From assembly GCF_017873565.1 (NCBI RefSeq), contig NZ_JAGGKH010000002.1, forward strand, positions 186,001-250,000: a stretch of DNA of 64,000 nucleotides, in the 5' to 3' direction. Position 1 is the stretch's first letter. The number at the start of each line of letters is the position of its first letter. Below the pieces are notes generated by a model, which was given only the letters and a program-made list of their open reading frames with translations, was not told the origin of the DNA and did not search any database. Position numbers and translations under genes: made by a program. Below, one piece after another: positions 1 to 9,199 of this stretch. This DNA comes from Lederbergia galactosidilytica. GTDB lineage: Bacteria; Bacillota; Bacilli; Bacillales; Bacillaceae_C.

Positions 1-660
1 TGTAATAAAGGCTACCTTTTTTTTCTCTTGTAAAACCGCATTTGCTGCCAGTTTCGCAATTGTAGTCGTTTTTCCTACTCCCGTCGGACCAACAAAATTA
101 ACAATTTTCGCGTGATCAGGAATACCTTCAAATGAAATATTTTTCAGTTCATTTAGAATTTCATGAGTGCACCAGTCCTCAATATCTGATTCAGTTGGTT
201 TCTCCCGATTGATTCTCCATCTTTCTAATAACTGATCACCTAGTTTTTTAATATGTGTATTTTCTAACTCAATCGCTTGTAACTTCGATAAACAGAACTG
301 TATTTCATCTGGATAATGATTCATCGACATAGAACTTGTCTGTTTTATATATGAGAGTTCTTTTTTTAAATCAGTCAGTTCCTTCCTTACATCTTGCTGC
401 TCAACATGTTTCTCAAGTTGAACAGCAGACGGAAAAGACTCTATTGTTCTTCTTTCTTTATTTTTTCTCGTAGAGGCTACCGGAATAGGCTTTTCATCAA
501 TAGCTGCCACAACCTCGATCATTTTCTTGCGGAAAAGCCCCATAAAGCCACCTTTATACACAATTTTTGAATTAAGGATTACTGCATTATCCCCTAATTC
601 GAGCTTTACCTTTTTCATAGCTTCTGGCATCGTCGTAGCAGTTATTTTTTTCATATTCAT
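1..660 (-). CDS. flhF: Flagellar biosynthesis GTPase FlhF (5' part, runs off window)
   Basis: SRP-type GTPase that helps place and number flagella, and the third SRP GTPase beside Ffh and FtsY. I translated the first 220 codons. They show a basic N-terminal start (MKKITATTMPEAMKKVKLEL), a variable linker and the Walker A/G1 motif [15 protein letters not shown] near residue 200; the rest of the G domain lies outside the window. The start at 660 gives MNMKKIT and an ATGA overlap with the flhA stop; an in-frame ATG at 654 is the alternative. It is the last fla/che gene visible. B. subtilis FlhF has about 366 residues, so about 40 percent is missing only because of the window edge. Confidence 0.93.
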   Translation of the reverse strand, partial: MNMKKITATTMPEAMKKVKLELGDNAVILNSKIVYKGGFMGLFRKKMIEVVAAIDEKPIPVASTRKNKERRTIESFPSAVQLEKHVEQQDVRKELTDLKKELSYIKQTSSMSMNHYPDEIQFCLSKLQAIELENTHIKKLGDQLLERWRINREKPTESDIEDWCTHEILNELKNISFEGIPDHAKIVNFVGPTGVGKTTTIAKLAANAVLQEKKKVAFIT

Positions 661-2690
661 TCGATATTCACCACCCCACTACTTTGAACTTCCACATTTG
701 CTTCTAATTCGTTATACGATAAGACAGGTACATTAGGGAAGTACCTTTCTGTTAATTGACGAAAATACATTCTAACAGCTGGTGAACAGAGCAGAATTGG
801 TGTTTGTTGCCTTAATGACTGTTGTTCAATTTGATTCGCTGTTGATTCAAGAATAACTTGGGAATCGTTTGGATCCATTGACAAATAATTGCCATGTTCT
901 GTTTGTTGGACACTATCCGCAATTAACTTTTCAATCTTAGCCGAAACGGTTATCACATTTAATGTTTCATTTTCATTAACATACTGCTTCGTAATCTGTC
1001 TAGCTAATGCCTGTCGGACATACTCTGCTAATACGTCCGGATCAGACGTCATTTTAGCGTAGTCAGCTAAAGCCTCAAAGATAATCGTCATATTGCGAAT
1101 CGAAACATTTTCTTTTAAAAGTTTAGCCAAAACTTTTTGGACCTCTCCAATTGTTAATGGATTAGGTGTTACTTCTTCAACAAGAATTGGATATGATTCT
1201 TGTAAATGATCGATTAATTGCTTTGTTTCTTGTCTTCCTAATAAATCATAAGCATTTGCTTTTAATACTTCAGTGATATGTGTAGACACAACTGATGGCG
1301 GATCAACGACAGTATAGCCCAATATTTCAGCTTGTTCTTTTACATCCTCTGTTATCCATTTAGCTGGCAATCCGAAAGAAGGTTCAATTGTATCAATTCC
1401 TTCAAGTGTATCTTCACCACCTGGACTCATAGCTAAATAATGGTCTAACAATAATTCTCCTTTTGCCATTTCATTCCCTTTTATCTTAATTCTGTAGGCA
1501 TTTGGTTCCAATTGAATATTATCTCGAATCCGTACAACTGGGATAACGATTCCCAACTCTAAAGCAAGCTGCCTTCGAATCATCACTACCCGATCAAGCA
1601 AGTCTCCCCCTTGATTGACATCAGCCAAAGGGATTAGGCCATAACCAAATTCAAACTCAATAGCGTCGACATGAAGCAAGTTAACCACACTTTCCGGACT
1701 TTTCAGATCCTCCGCTTCAGTCTCTTCAGCCTGATCGATTAAATCTGCTTCAGAAATAGTAGATGAGCGTGAAATCATTAAACCGCCGATGGCTAAAGCT
1801 GCTGCAATCGGGATCGTTAATATATTATTAATGGTTGTAAACAATCCTAATAAGAAAATTGTTGCTGCCGCTACATACAACATCTTGGAATCAGAGAAAA
1901 GTTGCTTAATAATATCATTCCCCAAATTCCCTTCAGATGCTGCTCTTGTCACAACAATTCCTGTTGCAGTGGAAATAAGGAGCGCAGGGATTTGGCTTAC
2001 AATTCCATCCCCTACCGTAAGCATCGAATACTTGACAGCTGCTTCTCCAATCGGTAAACCTTGCTGAACCATCCCGATGATAATCCCAAACAATAGGTTA
2101 ATAAGAACAATGATAATACCGGCAATGGCATCCCCTTTGACGAATTTACTCGCCCCATCCATTGCACCATAAAAATCAGATTCTCTTGAAACTTTATCCC
2201 TGCGATCACGCGCCTCATGTTCTGAGATCACCCCAGCATTGAGATCAGCATCAATACTCATTTGTTTTCCTGGCATTGCATCTAGGGTAAATCTCGCGGC
2301 AACTTCTGAAACTCGCTCTGCGCCTTTTGTAATGACAATAAATTGAATGACAATTAAAATCGAGAATACTACTAGACCAACAAGAATATTGCCCCCAGTT
2401 ACAAATGTTCCAAATGTTTCAACGACCCCACCAGCATCTCCTTTTGATAAAATCGACCTTGTTGTCGAAACATTGAGACCTAAGCGAAACAAAGTAAGTA
2501 ACAATAGCAGTGATGGGAATATAGAAAATTGCAAAGCTTCATTCATATTCATTGAAGTAAGTAATACTAGGAGCGCAAGAGAAATATTTATGATAATTAG
2601 TAAACTTAATAACCATGGCGGAAAAGGAATAATCAACATGGCAACAATTAAAATCACAGCAGATAATACAGCTAAATCTTTAAACTTCAT
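657..2690 (-). CDS. flhA: Flagellar type III export gate protein FlhA
   Basis: Large export-gate subunit that forms the nonameric ring under the flagellar basal body and docks substrates and chaperones. 677 residues, the same as B. subtilis FlhA. About eight membrane helices fill the first third. The family's conserved cytoplasmic loop follows (TLDAMPGKQMSIDADLNAG, about residues 145-165), then the soluble C-terminal domain ending in SYNELEANVEVQS. The frame is open further upstream, but the ATG at 2690 has a good RBS (GGGAGAG) and matches the family N-terminus. The stop overlaps the flhF start. A 220 bp spacer separates it from flhB, unusual in this tightly packed operon. Confidence 0.97.
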   Translation of the reverse strand: MKFKDLAVLSAVILIVAMLIIPFPPWLLSLLIIINISLALLVLLTSMNMNEALQFSIFPSLLLLLTLFRLGLNVSTTRSILSKGDAGGVVETFGTFVTGGNILVGLVVFSILIVIQFIVITKGAERVSEVAARFTLDAMPGKQMSIDADLNAGVISEHEARDRRDKVSRESDFYGAMDGASKFVKGDAIAGIIIVLINLLFGIIIGMVQQGLPIGEAAVKYSMLTVGDGIVSQIPALLISTATGIVVTRAASEGNLGNDIIKQLFSDSKMLYVAAATIFLLGLFTTINNILTIPIAAALAIGGLMISRSSTISEADLIDQAEETEAEDLKSPESVVNLLHVDAIEFEFGYGLIPLADVNQGGDLLDRVVMIRRQLALELGIVIPVVRIRDNIQLEPNAYRIKIKGNEMAKGELLLDHYLAMSPGGEDTLEGIDTIEPSFGLPAKWITEDVKEQAEILGYTVVDPPSVVSTHITEVLKANAYDLLGRQETKQLIDHLQESYPILVEEVTPNPLTIGEVQKVLAKLLKENVSIRNMTIIFEALADYAKMTSDPDVLAEYVRQALARQITKQYVNENETLNVITVSAKIEKLIADSVQQTEHGNYLSMDPNDSQVILESTANQIEQQSLRQQTPILLCSPAVRMYFRQLTERYFPNVPVLSYNELEANVEVQSSGVVNIE

Positions 2691-2796
2691 AACATTTCTC
2701 TCCCTATAAAAAAGCGCAAACGCCTTGATCAGCCCCAATATGCAAATGTTTTGAGTCATAAAAGCCTGGCTTTACTTTAACTGACTCAGATTATAA

Positions 2797-2880
2797 GCAG
2801 AACATCGACTTAGGGCACGCCGTTCTGGCATAACGCCGATGAAATCACAAGCTGTGATCTTCTCGGGGCTAGGCGATGGA
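2797..2880 (-). other. GC-rich structured spacer between flhB and flhA (possible three-way junction RNA)
   Basis: In a spacer between two genes of one operon, short inverted repeats nest. CATCG...CGATG with CTA/TAG (2803-2813 with 2869-2878) closes two hairpins: 2818-2824 with 2832-2838 (six of seven pairs), and a perfect ATCACA/TGTGAT stem at 2844-2858 with a 3-base loop. It is clearly richer in G and C than the flanks. No open frame fits it. It would be transcribed as part of the fla/che mRNA. It could be a mobile palindromic repeat, an mRNA processing site or a folded leader for flhA. No family was recognised. Confidence 0.5.
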
Positions 2881-2910
2881 ACATAGTCCTGCATTCATTC
2901 TCTTTCTAAA

Positions 2911-3990
2911 TTAAATTTTGTTCTGAATTCTATATACATAAGCTAGAACTTCCGCAACTGCTTTAAAAAATTCATCAGGTATTTTATCTCCAATATCAAG
3001 TTGATCATATAATGAACGAGCTAACGGCCGGTTTTCCACCATGACTATGTTATTTTCTTTTGCAATTAGCTTAATTTTTTGCGCCAAAAAGTCAACGCCT
3101 TTTGCAAGGACTACTGGAGCATCTGCTTCCTTTTCATCATACTTTAATGCTATGGCATAATGGGTTGGATTTGTAATAATTACATCTGCCTTCGGTACTT
3201 CTTGCATCATGCGTGACATTGCCATCTCTCGTTGTTTTTGCTTTATTTTTGATTTAATTAGTGGGTCACCTTCGGAATTTTTGAATTCATCTTTAATGTC
3301 CTGCTTCGACATCCTAATATTTTTCTCAAAGTCATATTTTTGATAAAGCCAATCAAGCATGGAAAGAGCCAACAGAGAGAGTGAAGCTGCAATCCCCATT
3401 TGAATCGTTAACTTTCCAACTATTTTTAAAGCAGCTCCAACTGACTGTTGAGATAGTTGTAAAACATCTTCAATATGAAGATATAATACAAAAAAAGTGA
3501 CCCCGCCAACAAAGCAGATTTTTAAAACAGATTTTAATAGCTCAACGATCGCCCTGATGGAAAAAATTCGTTTAAACCCCTTAATAGGATCTAATTTCTC
3601 TAGTTTTGGCTGGATTGATTCAGTCGAAAACATAAAACCTACTTGTAATAAGTTTGAAGCCACTCCCGCAACTAAAGCAATAAGAAAAACAGGACCTAGT
3701 AAAAGGGCAACTTCTTTTAATACAGTCAATATTATAGGTTGGATATTTTCTTCCGTTAAATCCATTAACATGAATTCGTTAAAGGAGTGGCGGAAGGTCT
3801 TGAGTGCAATTTCCCCCATGTTCGTTGAATAGAATTGCAAAAACATAAATACAGCTAACAAACCAATCGCGGTATTGACATCCTGGCTTTTGGCTGCTTG
3901 GCCTTTTTTTCTCGTATCAAGCCGTTTTTTCGGTGTTGCTTTCTCCGTTTTTTCACCGGCAAAGAACTGAAGATCCAATTTAAGCTGCAT
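2911..3990 (-). CDS. flhB: Flagellar export switch protein FlhB
   Basis: Export-gate component that switches substrate class from rod/hook to filament. 359 residues: a conserved N-terminus (LDLQFFAGEKTEKATPKKR), four membrane helices (about residues 30-210) and a cytoplasmic domain. The self-cleavage motif NPTH (ITNPTHYAIAL, about residue 270) is intact; cleavage falls between N and P. The start at 3990 overlaps the fliR stop. A TTG one codon upstream also opens the frame. A second, isolated FlhB C-terminal-like protein (ylqH) is encoded at 30776-31063. Confidence 0.96.
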   Translation of the reverse strand: MQLKLDLQFFAGEKTEKATPKKRLDTRKKGQAAKSQDVNTAIGLLAVFMFLQFYSTNMGEIALKTFRHSFNEFMLMDLTEENIQPIILTVLKEVALLLGPVFLIALVAGVASNLLQVGFMFSTESIQPKLEKLDPIKGFKRIFSIRAIVELLKSVLKICFVGGVTFFVLYLHIEDVLQLSQQSVGAALKIVGKLTIQMGIAASLSLLALSMLDWLYQKYDFEKNIRMSKQDIKDEFKNSEGDPLIKSKIKQKQREMAMSRMMQEVPKADVIITNPTHYAIALKYDEKEADAPVVLAKGVDFLAQKIKLIAKENNIVMVENRPLARSLYDQLDIGDKIPDEFFKAVAEVLAYVYRIQNKI

Positions 3991-4769
3991 CAACCAGTGC
4001 CCCCCATATAGCTCATCACATCTCTTAATACAACAAGCATTTCCTCAAAAAGATTTTGGACGGCACCAAATAATACCGCCATAACAATAAAGATTACTAT
4101 AAAACTTACCGCTATCTTAATCGGGAAGCCCACAACAAATATATTTAATTGTGGTACCGTTCTTGCCACAATTCCTAATGCCACATCTACTAAAAATAAT
4201 GAAGCAACAATGGGCATTGCCATTTGAAAAGCGATCATAAACATAAGACCAAAAGATTTAACTACATATAAAATAAAACCTTCTTCTCCAAAAGCCATCA
4301 CAAATTGATCAATCGAAATAAAGTGATAACTATTAAAAATACCATCTATAATTAAATGATGCCCATTTACCGCTAATAGAAAAAGCAGTGAGAACATATA
4401 TAAATATTGCCCCATTAGCGGACTTTGTGCTCCTGTTTGCGGATCTATCACATTGGCAATCGCAAAGCCCATCTGGAAATCAATAAAGCCCCCAGCTATT
4501 TGAATAGCGGATAGCATCATATAAGCGATAAAGCCTAATAATAGACCAATAATGGCTTCTTTTAAAATTAATAATAAGTACGTACCATCTATCGGTATCG
4601 ATGTAACATCTAAGGTATAGTAAACCAATACAGCCAAAATAAAGGAAAACCCTATTTTAAAGATTGTCGGAATTGTTCTATATGAAAACAGCGGAACTGA
4701 TACAAAAAAAGCAGATATTCTCATAAAAACAAGTAATAGTATTGAAAATTGTGGGATTAGTGTATCCAT
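3990..4769 (-). CDS. fliR: Flagellar export gate protein FliR
   Basis: Integral membrane subunit of the FliP5-Q4-R1 core of the flagellar type III export gate. 259 residues, typical length, with about six hydrophobic helices and the family signature around GFAIANVIDPQTGAQSPLMG (about residues 100-120). The ATG has an AGGATGA-type RBS. It lies 4 bp after fliQ and overlaps flhB, so the order P-Q-R-B-A is the classical one and points to co-translation of the gate parts. Confidence 0.96.
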   Translation of the reverse strand: MDTLIPQFSILLLVFMRISAFFVSVPLFSYRTIPTIFKIGFSFILAVLVYYTLDVTSIPIDGTYLLLILKEAIIGLLLGFIAYMMLSAIQIAGGFIDFQMGFAIANVIDPQTGAQSPLMGQYLYMFSLLFLLAVNGHHLIIDGIFNSYHFISIDQFVMAFGEEGFILYVVKSFGLMFMIAFQMAMPIVASLFLVDVALGIVARTVPQLNIFVVGFPIKIAVSFIVIFIVMAVLFGAVQNLFEEMLVVLRDVMSYMGGTG

Positions 4770-4773
4770 TGTA

Positions 4774-5043
4774 TCATCCTATAAATCTAGTTAAATTCTG
4801 AAATATATCTGCTGTGTAAGATAATAACTTACTTATCATCCAAGGGCCCAATACAACCACTCCCACTAAAACGGCTATAATTTTAGGAATAAAAGCTAGG
4901 GTTTGCTCTTGAATTTGAGTGGTTGCTTGAAATATACTGACAGCTAGTCCTACAGCTAGTGCAATCAATAATAATGGGCCTGCAACAATCAAAACTGTAT
5001 ATACTCCATTTTTTGCTAAGGCAATGACCGCTTCTGCGCTCAA
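4774..5043 (-). CDS. fliQ: Flagellar export gate protein FliQ
   Basis: Small two-helix membrane subunit of the FliPQR export core. The TTG at 5043 is chosen because GGAG lies 8 bases upstream and the product is then 89 residues, the same as B. subtilis FliQ. A GTG at 5052 also opens the frame but would sit directly on the RBS. The family motif ATTQIQEQTLAFIPKI is present between the two hydrophobic segments. Confidence 0.95.
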   Translation of the reverse strand: MSAEAVIALAKNGVYTVLIVAGPLLLIALAVGLAVSIFQATTQIQEQTLAFIPKIIAVLVGVVVLGPWMISKLLSYTADIFQNLTRFIG

Positions 5044-5089
5044 TCTGATCACTCCAAGTAGATAAATTTGCTATTCGGTTATAAATGGT

Positions 5090-5758
5090 TTAGCCAAAAC
5101 TTTGTAATAAGGACTGAACGACTAAATACCAACCATCCACTAACACAAACAATAATATTTTAAAAGGTAGTGAAATCATGACAGGTGGAAGCATCATCAT
5201 ACCCATAGACATTAGAACACTCGCCACAACCATGTCAATAACCAAAAATGGAATAAAAATCATAAATCCAATTTGAAAAGCGGTTTTCATTTCGCTTAGT
5301 GCAAATGCTGGTACCATGGCGGTTAAAGGAATATCTTCAATTGTTTCAGGTCGCTCAGCTTGAGAGTAATTTAAAAATAATTCCAGATCTTTCTGTCTAG
5401 TGTGCTTACTCATAAACTCCTTAAACGGTACGGCCGCTCGTTCATAAGCTTCTTCTAAATTTATTTCATCATTAAATAAAGGTGTTAAAGCCTGCTCATT
5501 TACTTCATGTAAAGTAGGAGCCATTACAAAAAATGTTAAGAATAAGGCCAGTCCTACTAAAACTTGGTTAGGCGGCATTTGCTGTGTTGCCAAAGATGTC
5601 CTTACAAAAGATAAAACGATAATGATTCGTGTAAAAGATGTCATTAAGATAAGGATCGCTGGGGCAATCGATAAAACAGTAAGTAAAAGAAATAACTTAA
5701 CGGAAGTCGAGACGGCCTCAGATGAACTATTATTAAAAAACTCCATAAATTCATTCAT
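5090..5758 (-). CDS. fliP: Flagellar export gate protein FliP
   Basis: Main pore-forming subunit of the FliPQR export gate. 222 residues with four hydrophobic helices. It carries the conserved SFTRIIIVLSFVRTSLATQQ block (about residues 45-65) and the C-terminal MSMGMMMLPPVMISLPFK block. The start at 5758 matches the MNEF start of B. subtilis and has GGAAGG nine bases upstream; the longer frame adds seven residues with no RBS. The start overlaps the fliO stop by 8 bp. Unlike proteobacterial FliP it has no obvious cleaved signal peptide. Confidence 0.96.
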   Translation of the reverse strand: MNEFMEFFNNSSSEAVSTSVKLFLLLTVLSIAPAILILMTSFTRIIIVLSFVRTSLATQQMPPNQVLVGLALFLTFFVMAPTLHEVNEQALTPLFNDEINLEEAYERAAVPFKEFMSKHTRQKDLELFLNYSQAERPETIEDIPLTAMVPAFALSEMKTAFQIGFMIFIPFLVIDMVVASVLMSMGMMMLPPVMISLPFKILLFVLVDGWYLVVQSLLQSFG

Positions 5759-6437
5759 CTTGAGAATCCTTCCTTTCAATCCGTTCCAATACCTTTTGGC
5801 GTTGTTCCCTTACCAAATTCAGTTCATTTTTTAATTGTTGGTGAAAAGAAAACTGAGGTCTCGAATCTCGCTCAGACTTCTCTTTAAGTGTTTTTTTAAC
5901 AAATAACTTTGAGATTAGGTCAACAGGCTCTAATTTTTGTTCAAGCTGCTCATTATGCTGATGGAGAAACTCATTCATTTCCTTCTCATCAGTGATTTCT
6001 TGCAATAATTGAATGTCTTCTCCCACACCCAAAATTAAGATTCGTTTGCCCACTTTCACAAGCTGAACTGAGCGATTTCCACCTAATGCGGTTCCCCCAA
6101 TATTTTGGATAATTTTATTTTGTTGGTAAGATTGGCTTTTCTTTTGAATAAATTTCAAGAGGAAATACAGGATTGCCAAGACGAAAACAAGTGATGCCAG
6201 CATTTTAAATACATCCCAAAAATCTATCCCTACTTTTCCTGGAGATTGATTTTCATCAATTTTAGTATCTGATTGATTGGATATATCTTCTTGTTGTTGG
6301 CACTCATCCTTATTTTCGCCAAAACAATCAGCCACACTTCCATCAAATGATGCAGCGTGTGCTTGACTATTGACATATATATTCCCTACAAAAAAAATCC
6401 CCAAAAAGATCAATAGCCATTTTTTGCTTCTTTTCAT
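5751..6437 (-). CDS. fliO: Flagellar biosynthesis protein FliO (FliZ in B. subtilis)
   Basis: Accessory membrane protein that helps assemble the FliP ring. 228 residues: a signal-peptide-like N-terminus (LLIFLGIFFVG), an external acidic stretch with two Cys, a membrane helix near residue 75 (LASLVFVLAILYFLLKFI), and a cytoplasmic domain with GGTALGGNRSVQLVKVGKRI, typical of the family. The ATG at 6437 has AGGA nine bases upstream; a GTG six bases earlier lies too close to it. It sits between cheY and fliP, as in B. subtilis. Confidence 0.9.
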   Translation of the reverse strand: MKRSKKWLLIFLGIFFVGNIYVNSQAHAASFDGSVADCFGENKDECQQQEDISNQSDTKIDENQSPGKVGIDFWDVFKMLASLVFVLAILYFLLKFIQKKSQSYQQNKIIQNIGGTALGGNRSVQLVKVGKRILILGVGEDIQLLQEITDEKEMNEFLHQHNEQLEQKLEPVDLISKLFVKKTLKEKSERDSRPQFSFHQQLKNELNLVREQRQKVLERIERKDSQDE

Positions 6438-6443
6438 TTTCAC

Positions 6444-6806
6444 TTATCCTAGCGTTTTTTGAATGGCTTCAATCACACGATCAGCCTGGAACGGTTTAAC
6501 GATAAAATCTTTTGCGCCTGCTTGAATCGCATCAATTACCATTGCTTGTTGCCCCATTGCTGAACACATAATAATTTTCGCCGCAGGATCCTCTGCTTTA
6601 ATTTGTTTTAGTGCAGTTACCCCATCTACTTCTGGCATCGTAATATCCATAGTTACTAGATCAGGTTTTAACTCATGATACTTTTCAATTGCTTGTTGTC
6701 CATCCGAAGCTTCTCCAACCACTTCAAATCCGTTTTTCACTAAAATATCTTTAATCATCATTCGCATAAAAGCTGCATCATCTACAATTAGAATTCTTTT
6801 TCCCAT
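6444..6806 (-). CDS. cheY: Chemotaxis response regulator CheY
   Basis: Receiver-domain protein which, when phosphorylated by CheA, binds the FliM/FliY switch; in Bacillus this favours counter-clockwise rotation. 120 residues, one domain. Phosphoacceptor Asp54 lies in TMDITMP, the acidic pair is Asp9-Asp10, and Lys104 lies in VKPF. The start at 6806 has TTGGAGG upstream and gives the standard N-terminus MGKRILIVDD; a further upstream in-frame start lacks an RBS. It follows fliY, which carries a CheY-P phosphatase, so signal and eraser are neighbours. Confidence 0.97.
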   Translation of the reverse strand: MGKRILIVDDAAFMRMMIKDILVKNGFEVVGEASDGQQAIEKYHELKPDLVTMDITMPEVDGVTALKQIKAEDPAAKIIMCSAMGQQAMVIDAIQAGAKDFIVKPFQADRVIEAIQKTLG

Positions 6807-6825
6807 CTTTTTAACCTCCAAATGA

Positions 6826-7992
6826 TTAATTCAATTTCTTTAATCGATCAGATTTACTGACAATATCTGTTACTCGCACACCAAAGTTTTCATCAATTAC
6901 AACTACTTCTCCTTTGGCTATCAAGCGACTATTCACTAAAATATCAACAGGTTCACCGGCAAGCTTATCCAATTCAATAACTGAGCCGGCTCCTAATTCT
7001 AGAATATCCTTCACTGAGCGATTCGTTCTTCCGAGCTCTACTGTAACTTGAAGTGGGATATCTAAAAGCATATCTAAATTTTTTGTTCCATAACTAGGTG
7101 TTTCCACTTCATCAAAATCCGCAAATGTAGCTGGTTGCACATTAGGTTGTGGACGCGGGTTATTTACATGCAAGGAATCATTTGACTCCACGACTTCTTT
7201 TTTATCATAGCTAGAATCAACATTTCTTGAATTATTTGTACTAACCTCTGGTTTATTTTCAACTAATGGCGGCTCAGAATTTGTCTTCTCCTGATCAGAT
7301 TCACCTTCTACTAAGAGATCCCTAACAAGATTACGAGCAAATTCTATAGGTAAAACTTGCATAATTTCCGAATCAATTAATGTACCAATTTTCAATTGGA
7401 AAGCTACTTTAACTAGTAGATTATGTTGTGGAATATTAGTCGTTCCTTCTCCTTCAGAGATATTCATTAAATCTACGCTCGGAGGAGAAATATCTACACG
7501 CTTATTAAAAATCGATGACATAGAAGTAGCTGCCGAACCCATCATTTGATTCATCGCTTCTTGAATCGCACTCAAATGGATTTCATCCATTTCTTCAGCT
7601 GGATTTGTTCCATCTCCTCCAAGCATTAAATCAGCAATAATTGTTGCATCGCTTTGCTTAATAACCAAAATATTGACACCGGAAAATCCTTCTGTATATT
7701 TAACACGAATAGCAGCATATGGATGAGGAAATTCCTCTTCTAATCTAGCATTATCAATGATTGAAACGGATGGAGTTGTAATTTCTACCTTTTGATTGAG
7801 TAATGTAGATAATGCTGTAGCTGAACTTCCAAAAGAAATATTTCCTAATTCACCAATCGCATCCCTTTGTATTTCATCTAGATAATCTTCAACGGAATGT
7901 ACGACATCTTCTGTTTTTGTTGTATCTTCAGGGGTTGATTCACCACGTAATAGGGCATCAATCTCTTCCTGAGAAAGCATATCACCAGTCAT
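6826..7992 (-). CDS. fliY: Flagellar switch protein FliY (CheY-P phosphatase plus FliN domain)
   Basis: Rotor switch component of Firmicutes that also dephosphorylates CheY-P. 388 residues. An N-terminal CheY-binding peptide (MLSQEEIDALLRGE) is followed by two CheC-type active-site helices (DAIGELGNISFGSSATALS near residue 45 and SAIQEAMNQMMGSAATSMS near 145). A low-complexity linker (about 240-290) then leads to a FliN/SpoA domain at the C-terminus. Start ATG with GGAGGG upstream; it overlaps the fliM end by 11 bp. Confidence 0.96.
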   Translation of the reverse strand: MTGDMLSQEEIDALLRGESTPEDTTKTEDVVHSVEDYLDEIQRDAIGELGNISFGSSATALSTLLNQKVEITTPSVSIIDNARLEEEFPHPYAAIRVKYTEGFSGVNILVIKQSDATIIADLMLGGDGTNPAEEMDEIHLSAIQEAMNQMMGSAATSMSSIFNKRVDISPPSVDLMNISEGEGTTNIPQHNLLVKVAFQLKIGTLIDSEIMQVLPIEFARNLVRDLLVEGESDQEKTNSEPPLVENKPEVSTNNSRNVDSSYDKKEVVESNDSLHVNNPRPQPNVQPATFADFDEVETPSYGTKNLDMLLDIPLQVTVELGRTNRSVKDILELGAGSVIELDKLAGEPVDILVNSRLIAKGEVVVIDENFGVRVTDIVSKSDRLKKLN

Positions 7993-8983
7993 ATTCTTGG
8001 TCTCCCTCCTTCATTGTATCTAAGATTTGGATGGCAATTTTTTTGTTTTTCTTTCCAGGTTGACCGATAAATTTCGGTTTCCCCCCCGTTTTTATTAAAA
8101 GGGGGGCATCAATTCTATTATTTAACTCAATGACATCAGAACGATCTAATGAAAGAAATTCTTCAATCGTAATGGTTGCTGTTCCAAGCTCTGCGGAAAC
8201 AGATATAATAGAATCTTTTACCTTTTGCTCAAGTAATAATGCCTCTTCTGGTTTCGTTACTTTCTTTTCACTCGCCATCCAATAATGAGCAGAGAGTTTT
8301 GGAATGATTGGTTCAAGCATGACATGTGGAATACAAATATTGATCATTCCACTTGTTTCCCCAACATTCGCATTCATAGAAATTACGACAACAGTTTCAT
8401 TCGGTGAGACTACTTGCAAAAATTGTGGGTTGACCTCCACATCTGATAATACAGGTTCTATCTCCACCATACCTGACCAAGCTTCTTGTAGTTGATCTAA
8501 TGAACGTTCAAATAAATTAGTCATCAGTTTCATTTCAATCTCAGTAAGATTATCAATTTTATTAAAGCCATTCCCTTTTCCGCCCAACACACGATCAATC
8601 ATGGAATATGCAATCACAGGATGAATTTCCATGATCATTCGACCATCTAAAGGGGGAATCTCAATAACATTCATCACAGTCATATTTGGAACTGATCGAA
8701 TATACTCTTCATAAGGGATTTGGTCTGCTGATGCAACTGAAATATCAACATATGTTCGGAGTTGGGCTGAGAAATAGGTTGTGAGTAAACGAGCAAAATT
8801 CTCATAGATTCTTGTCACACTTCTTACTTGGTCTTTTGAGAATCGCAATGCCCGTTTAAAATCATAGTTCTTTACCCGCTGCTTTTCTTCTTCTTTTTTA
8901 AAATCATCTGCCGTCATTTCGCCAGTGGAAATGGCAGATAATAGAGCATCTATTTCACCTTGGGATAATATTTCATCAGACAT
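7982..8983 (-). CDS. fliM: Flagellar motor switch protein FliM
   Basis: C-ring protein that binds CheY-P and couples it to FliG. 333 residues: an N-terminal CheY-binding segment (ILSQGEIDALLSAI), a central CheC-like domain without phosphatase residues, and a C-terminal SpoA domain (LSLDRSDVIELNNRID). The ATG is preceded by GGAGGTG. A 216 bp spacer separates it from fliL, whereas the two genes are nearly adjacent in B. subtilis. Confidence 0.97.
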   Translation of the reverse strand: MSDEILSQGEIDALLSAISTGEMTADDFKKEEEKQRVKNYDFKRALRFSKDQVRSVTRIYENFARLLTTYFSAQLRTYVDISVASADQIPYEEYIRSVPNMTVMNVIEIPPLDGRMIMEIHPVIAYSMIDRVLGGKGNGFNKIDNLTEIEMKLMTNLFERSLDQLQEAWSGMVEIEPVLSDVEVNPQFLQVVSPNETVVVISMNANVGETSGMINICIPHVMLEPIIPKLSAHYWMASEKKVTKPEEALLLEQKVKDSIISVSAELGTATITIEEFLSLDRSDVIELNNRIDAPLLIKTGGKPKFIGQPGKKNKKIAIQILDTMKEGDQEYDW

Positions 8984-9199
8984 AACAACACCTCCGTTTC
9001 AATATAAAAATTAGCTAATATCACGTGTAGCTTAGCACCCATCGACTGCAAATTCGTTTTGACTGTGTATATGTTATCCATGCCCTTTCCTTTAATTCCA
9101 ACAATTTTATACGGGGCAACAGTCAGTCGGAACCGTGCAACTACAAAGAAGCTAATCTTTCTCGTTCATCTTTTGACCAAGGCGCTCTCGCATTGCATA
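8984..9199 (-). other. 216 bp spacer inside fla/che, between fliL and fliM
   Basis: No convincing coding frame is seen on either strand; a 65-codon plus-strand frame crosses into fliL and has no RBS. TTAGCT-containing segments recur within it (about 9010-9035 and 9150) and could pair loosely, but there is no terminator. It is probably transcribed through. Function unknown. Confidence 0.4.
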
